A stretch of DNA of 15,611 nucleotides, taken from positions 1 to 15,611 of the forward strand of contig JAEKKE010000182.1 of the NCBI GenBank assembly GCA_019510535.1, in the 5' to 3' direction. Position 1 is the stretch's first letter. Every line of letters begins with the position of its first letter. Origin of the DNA: Acidobacteriota bacterium (GTDB taxonomy: Bacteria > Acidobacteriota > Terriglobia > Terriglobales > Acidobacteriaceae). A program made the translations under genes and the position numbers. Below, piece after piece: positions 6,666 to 13,643 of the stretch. The notes under the pieces were generated by a model. It saw only the letters and a list, made by a program, of their open reading frames with translations. It made no database searches and was not told where the DNA came from.

Positions 6666-7544
6666 CTGCCGTGCGGCGATCGCGAGCGTCATCTGCGAGC
6701 CGCTGTCGACGTGCACGTTCTGTCCGCTGGCGGCCACAGTGCCGGAGTTGGAGGCATCAGCAGCGCCGGAGAGCATCACGCCCGGGATCGCTGTCTGAAC
6801 GGCTCCGTTTGCTCCAACTGTTCCAGCGCCGGAGACCTGACCGGCCGTTGAGCCCACAGGCTCTCCGGCTCTATTAGCCGCGCCGCCGACTGTATTTGTC
6901 GCACCGCCGACCGTCTGGCCGGCACGATTCACGGTGTCCGTTGTGGCCCCGCGCACTCCGCCCACAGTATTGCCGACCACACCGCCTGCCGAGGGGGCAG
7001 CTCCACCGCCACCCGAGGGATCAGGCGCCGGTGCAGGCGCTGCCATGCCGGGATCAGCATTGCCGCCGGTCTGGCTCATCTGGTATTGGGACATCAGGGA
7101 TGGTTTCAGATCGCGGACGACGGCAAAGATGGGGATCGTATTGCCTTCTTTGGTTTTGGCCTGATCGAAGAGGAATGTCACAGAACCTGTACCCGCCTGC
7201 TTGCTGTAGGCGGCGGCTTCGGTAACATGGCCGATCAAGGTCGTACCCTTGGGGAGGGTGGTGCCGTTATTTAAGACGGCGGCCGACTTGGTGACAGCCG
7301 TCACATGATCGCCCTGCTTCGCCTTCTTGGAGTCCAGGCTCGACTTCAGTTCCGCATCAAGGTTGGTGGCCTGTACTGCCTGGGCCGTAGTGTTGTTGCC
7401 GCTCTGTGCACCCTGCACCTGAGTCTGTGTGCCCTGTTGCACCTGGGTGCTGGTGCCTTGGCTTCCAACGCTATTCGGCGCGGTCTGTTGTGCGACAGCA
7501 ACTGCCGAAACGAGGAAAAGGGCCGGGAGAATCCTGGAAGACAT
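6663..7544 (-). CDS. Secreted glycine/alanine-rich protein of unknown function
   Basis: A 293-residue protein with a signal peptide (MSSRILPALFLVSAVAVAQQ), so exported. After a Gln/Thr/Ser-rich linker (20-60), a compact region at about 61-146 (LDAELKSSLDSKKAKQGD...LPKGTTLIGHVTEA...GNTIPIFAVV) looks like a small beta domain, with a 'lpkGt.l.G.V' turn reminiscent of VirB10/TrbI-type barrels; this is only a resemblance. Residues 170-250 are low-complexity, with repeated TVGGA-like units and a Pro/Ala stretch, and a short conserved-looking tail follows. GGAGG sits 6 nt before the ATG, an excellent ribosome-binding site. The TAG stop belongs to the 116-bp palindromic element, so the original C-terminus may have been altered. 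It is divergent from the phospholipase-like gene. I do not recognise a named family. Confidence 0.75.
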   Translation of the reverse strand: MSSRILPALFLVSAVAVAQQTAPNSVGSQGTSTQVQQGTQTQVQGAQSGNNTTAQAVQATNLDAELKSSLDSKKAKQGDHVTAVTKSAAVLNNGTTLPKGTTLIGHVTEAAAYSKQAGTGSVTFLFDQAKTKEGNTIPIFAVVRDLKPSLMSQYQMSQTGGNADPGMAAPAPAPDPSGGGGAAPSAGGVVGNTVGGVRGATTDTVNRAGQTVGGATNTVGGAANRAGEPVGSTAGQVSGAGTVGANGAVQTAIPGVMLSGAADASNSGTVAASGQNVHVDSGSQMTLAIAARQ

Positions 7545-7556
7545 AGTTCACCTCCA

Positions 7557-7570
7557 GTGTCATGAGACAC
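7557..7570. promoter_or_regulatory. Short palindrome in divergent promoter region (possible operator)
   Basis: GTGTCATGAGACAC consists of 5-bp arms around ATGA. It lies just upstream of the ribosome-binding site of the minus-strand secreted protein gene. TGTCATGA recurs about 70 bp away, just before the divergent phospholipase-like gene (around 7628). It may be a regulator site shared by the pair, but the arms are short and chance is possible. Confidence 0.25.
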
Positions 7571-7640
7571 AAGCACATCAGGCCGGTGTTGCCTGCGATG
7601 CTTTCTTTTTCAGAATCTGCATCTTATGTCATGAAACGTC

Positions 7641-8966
7641 ATGGCTCTTCGATCCTTCCAGGGATTTACCCGTGTTGCGTGCCTGTCGTTGTTGCTGCCA
7701 TTCCTGGGCGCAACTACGGCAAATGCTTACAGTGTGTTATCGCATGAAGAAGTGATCGACATGGCATGGACACCCTATCTGGTCCCCCTGCTGCAGGCCC
7801 GCTACCCCGGGCTGACAGCCGATCAACTGCGGGAAGCACACTCCTATGCCTACGGAGGCTGTTTAATCCAGGATCTTGGTTATTACCCATTTGGGAACAA
7901 GTTCTATTCGGATATGCTGCACTACGTTCGGACAGGAGCTTTTGTGGAAGCCTTGCTGCACGATGCCGGTAACCCTGATGAACTGGCTTTTGCTCTCGGA
8001 GCCCTGGCGCACTATACGGCCGATGCTGTGGGCCATCCTTACATCAACCGGCTGACCGCGGAAGAAAATCCAAAGCTGAAGAAGAAGTATGGAGATGTCG
8101 TGACCTACGAACAGGCCAAGGTCGCGCATGTTCGCACGGAGTTTGGTTTCGACGTCGTAGAGGTTGCGCATGGTCGTTACTCCCAGGAAAACTACCGCGA
8201 CTTCATCGGCTTTCAGGTTGCGAAGCCACTGCTCGATCGCGCCTTTGAAGAGACCTATGGCATGAAGCTCAAGGATCTACTGCACGATGAAGACCACGCC
8301 ATAACCACCTACCGCAGTGCGGTCTCCGAGCTGATCCCAAAGATGACGGTCGTCGCCGTGACCGCTTATGCGAAGCAGATTGAGAAAGAGAATCCGGGCT
8401 TCAACAAACGCAAGTTCGTCTATCGGCTTCGGCGCACAGAGTTTGAAAAGTCGTGGGGCCGCAATTACTCGAAACCGGGCTTCGGAACTCGTTTTCTGGC
8501 TTTTCTGGTGAAGCTGCTGCCGAAGATCGGTCCTCTCAAGGTCTTGAAGCCAAAGATTCCCAATGCGACGCAGCAGGATGGCTATATCAAAAGCGTGAAT
8601 CAGACCGTCGATCGTTATGACGAGTATCTGAAGCAACTTGCATCCAGCAATGGAAAGGCCGATACGGCAGAGATCTCCACGGCTGCACTGGCGTTGGGCG
8701 GCGCGAATCTCGACACCGGCGATCTGATCCGGTTCGGACAATATCGCCTGTCCGATCAGACCCATGAGCGGCTGTTGCACGAATATCTGAAACCGAATGC
8801 CGAGCCCGTGCCCCCGGACGTTCTGGAACATCTGGTGCATTTCTATGCCGATGCTCCTGCCGGCGAGAACCATGTGCCGCAAAAGGATATCGACCGCATT
8901 CACCTGCAGCTTACCGATCTGCGGCAACGGGCGGCTGCCGGGTACGCCACTAAGGTATCCAATTGA
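7641..8966 (+). CDS. Secreted zinc-dependent phospholipase C family protein
   Basis: A 441-residue exported protein with a signal peptide, probably cut after TTANA (about residue 29). The N-terminal 170 residues carry the three-zinc site pattern of the Zn-dependent phospholipase C family (Bacillus cereus PLC type): His35, Asp78, His94 (DMLHY), His124-x3-Asp128-x3-His132 (ALAHYTADAVGH), and His163-x3-Glu167. The N-terminal zinc-binding Trp of the Bacillus enzymes is not obvious; the mature protein would start with Tyr-Ser. Residues 180-441 form a long helical extension absent from the short Gram-positive enzymes. The role is probably hydrolysis of a phosphoester outside the cytoplasm; phospholipid is the default guess. 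No Shine-Dalgarno is seen before the ATG; an in-frame ATG at 7626 is followed at once by a stop, so 7641 is the only reasonable start. The alpha-glucosidase gene follows 59 bp downstream. Confidence 0.82.
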   Translation: MALRSFQGFTRVACLSLLLPFLGATTANAYSVLSHEEVIDMAWTPYLVPLLQARYPGLTADQLREAHSYAYGGCLIQDLGYYPFGNKFYSDMLHYVRTGAFVEALLHDAGNPDELAFALGALAHYTADAVGHPYINRLTAEENPKLKKKYGDVVTYEQAKVAHVRTEFGFDVVEVAHGRYSQENYRDFIGFQVAKPLLDRAFEETYGMKLKDLLHDEDHAITTYRSAVSELIPKMTVVAVTAYAKQIEKENPGFNKRKFVYRLRRTEFEKSWGRNYSKPGFGTRFLAFLVKLLPKIGPLKVLKPKIPNATQQDGYIKSVNQTVDRYDEYLKQLASSNGKADTAEISTAALALGGANLDTGDLIRFGQYRLSDQTHERLLHEYLKPNAEPVPPDVLEHLVHFYADAPAGENHVPQKDIDRIHLQLTDLRQRAAAGYATKVSN

Positions 8967-8977
8967 TTTCCCATAAT

Positions 8978-8990
8978 CACGCGACGCGTG
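8978..8990. promoter_or_regulatory. CACGCG-A-CGCGTG palindrome ahead of the alpha-glucosidase gene
   Basis: A perfect 6-bp inverted repeat around a single A, in the 59-bp gap between the phospholipase-like gene and the alpha-glucosidase gene. The size and odd-centred symmetry would suit a repressor operator. It has no T-run, so a terminator is less likely. Function is inferred only from position. Confidence 0.35.
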
Positions 8991-9025
8991 CAGATTGCGT
9001 CCAACAAAAGTAAGGTTGAATAGCT

Positions 9026-10792
9026 ATGGTCCTCCTTCGCCGTATGTTGGCAGTTGCTGCGCTGGCGTCTTCCCTGAGCTTGAGCGCGCAGATGTTGTCC
9101 CGTCCGGGATGGGCGGGCTCGGGTATGTCGTCCGATCCATGGTGGCAGCACGCTGTCATCTATGAGATCTATCCACGGAGCTTCCAGGATTCGAACGGCG
9201 ACGGCATTGGTGATCTGAAGGGGATTACGCAGCGGCTGGATTATCTGCAGTCACTCGGCGTCGACGCCATCTGGCTTACGCCCATTTATCCCTCGCCCCA
9301 GGTGGACTTCGGCTATGACATCTCTGACTACACGGCCATTGACCCGCAGTACGGCACCATGGAGGACTTCGACAACCTGGTGCAAGAGGCGAGCCGCCGT
9401 AACATCCGCGTACTGATGGACCTGGTGCTCAACCACACCTCCGATAAGCACGCGTGGTTTGTGGAGTCGGCATCGAGCAAGGGCAATCCCAAGCGCGACT
9501 GGTACGTATGGCGCGACGGTAAAGGCGCGGGGGCTGACGGCAAGCCCGTACCGCCGAACAACTGGCAGAGTCTCTTCGGCCACTCAGCCTGGCAGTACGA
9601 CGAGAAGACCGGGCAGTTCTATTACCACTGTTTCTATCCGCAACAGCCTGACCTGAACTGGCGTAACGCGGCAGTGAGGCAGGCGATGTTCGATGTGGCG
9701 CGCTTCTGGCTCAATCGTGGCGTCGCCGGCTTCCGGCTTGATGCCATCGATACACTGCTCGAAGACCCGTCGCTAGCCGATGCGAAGCAGTCTCCGGGAA
9801 CGAATGCCTTCGGAGACCCCAACGTCGACCACTCGCAGCAGATGGGGCTGCAGGAGATACACGGCATCCTGCGGGAGTTGCGCTCCGTGATCAACAATGC
9901 ACCGGGGCAGCGTCTGCTGGTCGGTGAGATCTACACGAAGAGTGCCGCCGAACTCGCCAGTTGGTATGGCGCAAAGAACGATGAGCTGCACCTGCCCATG
10001 GATACAGGTGTGGGCTTCACTAACAAGCTGGACGCAGCAGCCTTCCGTGAGAAGCTGGAGACGGCACAGACACAGCTCCACGGCAACGCGCCTCTGCTGG
10101 TCTTCGATAATCATGACAATCCACGCAGTTGGGATCGCTACGGCGACGGTCAGCACAACAAAGAGATAGCGCGTGTGCTGGCGACGATTCTGCTAACGTC
10201 GCGCTCCGCGTCGCTGCTGTATTACGGGCAGGAGCTGGGCATGGCCACGGCGACACCGGAACGCAAAGAGGATGTAAAAGATCCGATCGGCGTTCTCGGC
10301 TGGCCAAAAGAGAAGGGCCGCGATGGCGAGCGGACGCCGATGCAATGGGACGGCGGAGCAGAGGCCGGCTTCAGCAAAGCAGCAAAGACCTGGCTGCCGA
10401 TCCCGACTTCGTCGATGACGGTGAACGTCGAGGCCGAGCAGAAAGACGACCGGTCGCTGCTGAAGTGGTACGAGCAGTTGATTGCGTTGCGCCGCAGCCG
10501 GCGCGCCATGCGCGAAGGCCAGCAGATCCTCTTGAACCACGATGCAGAGAACGCGCTCGTCTGGGTCCGCAAACATCAGGGAGTAACTGCCACCTCACCG
10601 GCAGTCGTAGTGGCCTGCAACTTCTCTGATAAACCGATCACGCTGCATCTGAAGAGCGAGATCACGAAGCTCGGTCTCCGCGGCCAGTTCCTGCGCAGCC
10701 TGATGCGCAGCGACTATGGCATGGGACCAATGAACCTCGATGCCGTGAAGCTGGAGCCATACGGCGTGTATATCGGGGAAATCCATTATTGA
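9026..10792 (+). CDS. Secreted GH13 alpha-glucosidase
   Basis: A 588-residue glycoside hydrolase family 13 enzyme of the alpha-glucosidase/oligo-1,6-glucosidase branch, with an N-terminal signal peptide (RR followed by MLAVAALASSLSLSA), so likely periplasmic. The TIM-barrel begins near residue 38 (DPWWQHAVIYEIYPRSF). A calcium-loop-like DSNGDGIGDL is at 55-64, LNH at 135-137, nucleophile Asp239 in GFRLDAID, acid/base Glu301 in VGEIY, and Asp364 in FDNHD. A C-terminal beta domain covers about 490-588. The residue after the nucleophile is Ala; in this branch Ala or Thr there goes with alpha-1,4 specificity and Val with alpha-1,6, so maltose and malto-oligosaccharides are the likelier substrates. 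The start has only a weak AAGG, 11 nt upstream; a second ATG at 9044 is an alternative. No transporter or regulator gene adjoins it. Confidence 0.92.
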   Translation: MVLLRRMLAVAALASSLSLSAQMLSRPGWAGSGMSSDPWWQHAVIYEIYPRSFQDSNGDGIGDLKGITQRLDYLQSLGVDAIWLTPIYPSPQVDFGYDISDYTAIDPQYGTMEDFDNLVQEASRRNIRVLMDLVLNHTSDKHAWFVESASSKGNPKRDWYVWRDGKGAGADGKPVPPNNWQSLFGHSAWQYDEKTGQFYYHCFYPQQPDLNWRNAAVRQAMFDVARFWLNRGVAGFRLDAIDTLLEDPSLADAKQSPGTNAFGDPNVDHSQQMGLQEIHGILRELRSVINNAPGQRLLVGEIYTKSAAELASWYGAKNDELHLPMDTGVGFTNKLDAAAFREKLETAQTQLHGNAPLLVFDNHDNPRSWDRYGDGQHNKEIARVLATILLTSRSASLLYYGQELGMATATPERKEDVKDPIGVLGWPKEKGRDGERTPMQWDGGAEAGFSKAAKTWLPIPTSSMTVNVEAEQKDDRSLLKWYEQLIALRRSRRAMREGQQILLNHDAENALVWVRKHQGVTATSPAVVVACNFSDKPITLHLKSEITKLGLRGQFLRSLMRSDYGMGPMNLDAVKLEPYGVYIGEIHY

Positions 10793-10795
10793 CGG

Positions 10796-10890
10796 AATGA
10801 TTAAGAATTGAATGATTGAATAAATGTCTGTTGCCGGGCTATGCCTTTTTGGTTGCCGCAGACATTATCAAATCATTCAATTATTCAATA
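10796..10890. repeat. Inverted repeat A of the TTGAAT family
   Basis: The left arm, 10806-10830 (AATTGAATGATTGAATAAATG then TCTG), pairs with the right arm at 10859-10882, including a perfect 12-bp block AATTGAATGATT and a perfect AATGTCTG block. The core is GC-rich (GCCGGGC...). It shares the 14-mer GAATGATTGAATAA with repeat C. It fills the whole gap between the alpha-glucosidase stop and the glycosyltransferase stop, which lies inside the right arm. It may work as a bidirectional terminator, but there is no canonical T-tail. Confidence 0.75.
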
Positions 10891-11948
10891 GTGGGCTCGC
10901 GTAGAAGGCGTTCGATGGCGTCTGGGAAGCCTTCGTCGGTGGCGATGTAGCCGGTCTCGTCGTTACGCACAATGTACTTTGGGCCGCCGTCCGGTGTGAC
11001 GACAGCGGGTACTCCGCTGGCGAGTGCTTCCAGCACGACATTACCGAAGGTGTCGGTATGTGATGGAAAGACCATTACATCCATGTTGGCGTAGGCGGTG
11101 GCAAGGGCCGCGCCCTTCAGGACGCCGGGGAACTCGGCGCGGGGCAGGGCGGCTTTGAGCAGAGCGTCTTCTGAGCCATGACCGATGACCAGGAAGCGGA
11201 AGTTTTTGATGCCGCGTGATTCGAGGGATCGCTGAATCACGGGCAGAAGAGCGACGTTCTTCTCCACGGAAAGGCGTCCGACGAAGCCGAGAACAAACTC
11301 TTTGTCATCCAGCGAACGGGTGCGATACGCGGGAGAGAAGGTATTGGTCTCGACGCCGCGCTGCATCAGGTGGCAGGGTTTACCGGTGGCGTTGGTGAGC
11401 AGTGTGCAAAGCTCGTCATTGGGAGCGAAGAGTACCTTGGCCAGGCGATAGAACCGGGCTGTGGCGTTCAAAGTCGCATCCTGTACCGTACGTTCGGTCG
11501 CTTCTTTCGCGCGGGGAGAGAAGAATCGTGTCAGCCATTCGGCGCGACGGGCGGCGTATTCGTGGACGTTGGTGTGCCAGCTTGCGGCCAGCGGAATCCC
11601 CATCCGCCAGGCGAAGATGGCGCCCAGGATGCCCTGTTCACTGGGGCCGGTGATATGGATGATGTCCGGCCGGAAGCTCTCCAGCCGCAGCCGCACCGTG
11701 CGGAGGTGGCGCAGGAAGAGAGTATCGAAGGCAAGGTCCCGCTCCATGGGAACAGAGGCGAAGCTGCGCCTTAGCTCCAGCGTCTGCACGCTGCCGTGTT
11801 CCTCAAAAACAGTCTCCCGCGATCCGGCGCGGACGCAGAGGAAGGGGAGCTGGTGGCGCTCGGCAAAGGCCTGGAAGTTGCGGCTGGTATGGGCGACGCC
11901 ATTGACTTCATGAAAAGAGTCCGGGAAGTAGGCGACGCGCTGCCTCAT
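10881..11948 (-). CDS. GT4 family glycosyltransferase, C-terminus formed by a repeat
   Basis: A 355-residue GT-B fold glycosyltransferase of family 4, transferring a sugar from a nucleotide donor to a lipid or glycan on the cytoplasmic side. The N-terminal acceptor domain has FPDSFHEVNGVAHT at 8-21 and ITGPSEQG near 99-106. The donor domain contains GFVGRLSVEKN (221-231), VIGHGSE, and the acidic motif D299-x7-E307 in HTDTFGNVVLEALASG. This style resembles the MgtA/SQD2 group (mannosyl- or sulfoquinovosyl-transferases), so a glycolipid product is possible. The protein stops at ...AIERLLREPTIE, where relatives usually continue with a final helix; the last codons and TAA are part of inverted repeat A. 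The start ATG is 27-45 bp from the divergent membrane-protein start. No clear Shine-Dalgarno is seen. Family is certain, sugar specificity is not. Confidence 0.9.
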   Translation of the reverse strand: MRQRVAYFPDSFHEVNGVAHTSRNFQAFAERHQLPFLCVRAGSRETVFEEHGSVQTLELRRSFASVPMERDLAFDTLFLRHLRTVRLRLESFRPDIIHITGPSEQGILGAIFAWRMGIPLAASWHTNVHEYAARRAEWLTRFFSPRAKEATERTVQDATLNATARFYRLAKVLFAPNDELCTLLTNATGKPCHLMQRGVETNTFSPAYRTRSLDDKEFVLGFVGRLSVEKNVALLPVIQRSLESRGIKNFRFLVIGHGSEDALLKAALPRAEFPGVLKGAALATAYANMDVMVFPSHTDTFGNVVLEALASGVPAVVTPDGGPKYIVRNDETGYIATDEGFPDAIERLLREPTIE

Positions 11949-11993
11949 GCAAGCTAGCGTAACAGTGCTCCGTCTATGCTGTGTGTAGCCTGC

Positions 11994-12689
11994 ATGATCA
12001 CGGAATCTTCAGCGCCACCCTCCACCACGCTTCACGGCGCCCTGGTGGATATTCTCCGCAACCCCGGCCAGCACCTCCTTCGGGAGTGGAACTGGAAGGC
12101 GGCCCTCTTCAGCGCTGCGTTGCGCGCACCCATCTTCTTTATCTCTGACCATCACGCCGCTGCCGGTCAGGCGCTCGGCGCCATGCTGACCGAAGCTGTA
12201 TTTGCAGCTGGATTGGGCGGTTTTCTTGGCTCCATCATTCAGCGTCTGCGCGATGCCCGCCCACTCTGGGCTACAGCGTTGATTATGTTGGTGGCGATTC
12301 CGGCGGCGCTCGTCGGCGTGCAATATGTAGTGCACACCTGGGTCTCACCCCAGAAGATCCGCGGCAGCCTGGTTGCCAGTTTCCTGCTGGCGGCACTGTC
12401 GACAGGATTCAACTGGTTCGCGATGGAACAGGGCGCAATCCTCACGGACGGCCAAGCCGACTCCCTCGGAGCGGACCTGCAGCACATCCCGCTCATTATT
12501 TACCGGTTTTTAATGGCGGGGCCGAGGGCGCTATTTGGGAACAGGTTGAATAGTTCAATAGTTGAATGGCGCCGCTCCGGCCATGGATGTAGTAAGGTTC
12601 CGGCGAACCATTCAACTATTCAACCAATCAACCATTCAACTATCCGCGTGTCTTCGCGATATCCGGACCGACGAAATCTTCCACACTAG
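11994..12689 (+). CDS. Small multi-spanning membrane protein with repeat-encoded C-terminal tail
   Basis: I do not recognise the family. From ATG 11994 the protein is 231 residues; ATG 11976 is an alternative that adds MLCVAC. Four hydrophobic segments are visible: AALFSAALRAPIFFI, ALGAMLTEAVFAAGLGGFLG, LWATALIMLVAIPAALVGVQY and GSLVASFLLAALSTGFNWF. The native-looking part ends near FLMAGPRALFGNR at 12545. After that the frame runs through inverted repeat B, giving about 47 residues of low-complexity tail (e.g. NHSTIQPINHSTI), and then into the 3' end of the LOG gene on the other strand (12640-12689). The original stop was therefore probably lost when the repeat arrived. It is divergent from the GT4 gene and may share its promoter region. 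No Shine-Dalgarno precedes either start. Confidence 0.65.
   Translation: MITESSAPPSTTLHGALVDILRNPGQHLLREWNWKAALFSAALRAPIFFISDHHAAAGQALGAMLTEAVFAAGLGGFLGSIIQRLRDARPLWATALIMLVAIPAALVGVQYVVHTWVSPQKIRGSLVASFLLAALSTGFNWFAMEQGAILTDGQADSLGADLQHIPLIIYRFLMAGPRALFGNRLNSSIVEWRRSGHGCSKVPANHSTIQPINHSTIRVSSRYPDRRNLPH
12543..12642. repeat. Inverted repeat B of the TTGAAT family
   Basis: The left arm begins GGTTGAATAGTTCAATAG and the right arm contains AACTATTCAACC, its perfect 12-bp complement; the TTGAATGG unit recurs in both arms. The core is GC-rich (GGCGCCGCTCCGGCC ... CCGGCG). It is translated in the plus direction as the tail of the membrane protein, and its right end supplies the TAG stop (12640-12642) of the minus-strand LOG gene. 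Confidence 0.75.
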
Positions 12690-13538
12690 GCGGAGTTGCC
12701 GGCTCGGCCTGCGGCTGAAGGTGGTTCTTGGTCAGGCCATCGACCAGAAGATGGAAGGCTTCTTCCGGAGTGTCGGCGAACTGGAAAAGATCGCGGTCTT
12801 TGACGGCGATGGCGCCCTTGTCTACCAGTACATCGAGATTGATGACCTGCGACCAGTACTCGCGTCCGTAGATCACGACCGTGATCTGTTTAGCCAGCTT
12901 GCGGGTCTGGGCCAGGGTCAGGAGCTCGAACATCTCGTCCAACGTTCCAAAGCCTCCAGGAAAGACCACCAGGGCCTTTGCCAGGTAGGCGAACCAGTAC
13001 TTACGCATGAAGAAGTAGTGGAACTGGAAGTTGAGCTCGGGGGTGATCCAGGGGTTCGGCAGTTGTTCGAAGGGGAGCGCGATGTTCAGGCCGATGGTCT
13101 TGGCTCCGGCTTCGGTGGCGCCGCGGTTCGCGGCCTCCATAATGCCGGGACCTCCCCCGGAGGTGACGACGAAGCGGTTGCGGCGGCCTCGTAATAGCGA
13201 GCCATCTCAATGGCGGCTTCGGTGCGTTTCTTCTTCAGCTCGCTGGTTTCGTCGCCGTCGAACGCCGGCTGTTCTTCCTCCGGTGCAAGCTTCGCGGAAC
13301 CGGTGTTCTCCAGCAGCCGCATCTGATCTTCGGCAGCGTCCATACCGATAAAGCGGGCAGAACCGAAGAAGACGACCGTGTCCTGGACACGCTCCTTACG
13401 GAAGCGCGCAAGAGGCTCAGAGTACTCCGCCAGAATGCGGAAGATGCGTCCATCGGGGGAGTTGATGAAGTGGTCGTCCTCGTAGGCGAGGGGAGCGTGC
13501 TGGAGGGGATCCGGAACCGGATGCTGCGGGTGACTCAT
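12640..13538 (-). pseudogene. LOG-family protein gene (TIGR00730-like) with internal deletion and frameshift
   Basis: LOG-family proteins are usually cytokinin-riboside phosphoribohydrolases or related nucleotide-cleaving enzymes. The gene is split between two frames. The 5' part (13538 to about 13175) encodes the N-terminus with VVFFGSARF and ends sensibly at EMARYYEAA. The 3' part, two frames away, encodes RFVVTSGGGPGIMEAANRG, LPFEQ, FHYFFMRKYWFAYLAKA and PGGFGTLDEMFE, down to the stop at 12640. The helix normally joining YYE to RFVVTSGGGPG (about 17-18 residues) is missing, and the frame offset fits a deletion of 3n+1 nt near 13173-13188. Catalytic motifs survive but on separate frames, so the gene is probably inactive, or the assembly has an error here. 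Inverted repeats C and B border it on both sides. There is no Shine-Dalgarno before ATG 13538. Confidence 0.8.
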
Positions 13539-13539
13539 A

Positions 13540-13640
13540 GGAATAAAGAGTAATGGAATAAATGAATGATTGAATAATTGAACAACGGCCGGGGTAAGCC
13601 GGGCATTATTGCATCATTCATTTATTCCATTATTCAATCG
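13540..13640. repeat. Inverted repeat C of the TTGAAT family
   Basis: A perfect 20-bp inverted repeat, TAATGGAATAAATGAATGAT at 13551-13570 and its complement at 13613-13632, with additional imperfect pairing inside (AATAAT) and a GC-rich core (CGGCCGGGGTAAGCCGGGC). It carries the 14-mer GAATGATTGAATAA at 13564-13577, identical to repeat A. It replaces the normal leader of the LOG gene and lies about 5 nt from the stop of the small membrane protein gene. Confidence 0.85.
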
Positions 13641-13643
13641 GGA

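Noticed and set aside
8277..8927. A 216-codon minus-strand frame opposite the phospholipase-like gene
   Set aside because: It mirrors the codon pattern of the real gene and shows no domain or start signal.
9012..9023. AAGGTTGAATAG just before the alpha-glucosidase start as a fourth TTGAAT repeat
   Set aside because: Only about ten bases match and there is no partner arm or GC core.
12543..13640. TTGAAT repeats read as a degenerate CRISPR array
   Set aside because: There is no regular repeat-spacer unit, the arms are inverted, and no cas gene is present.
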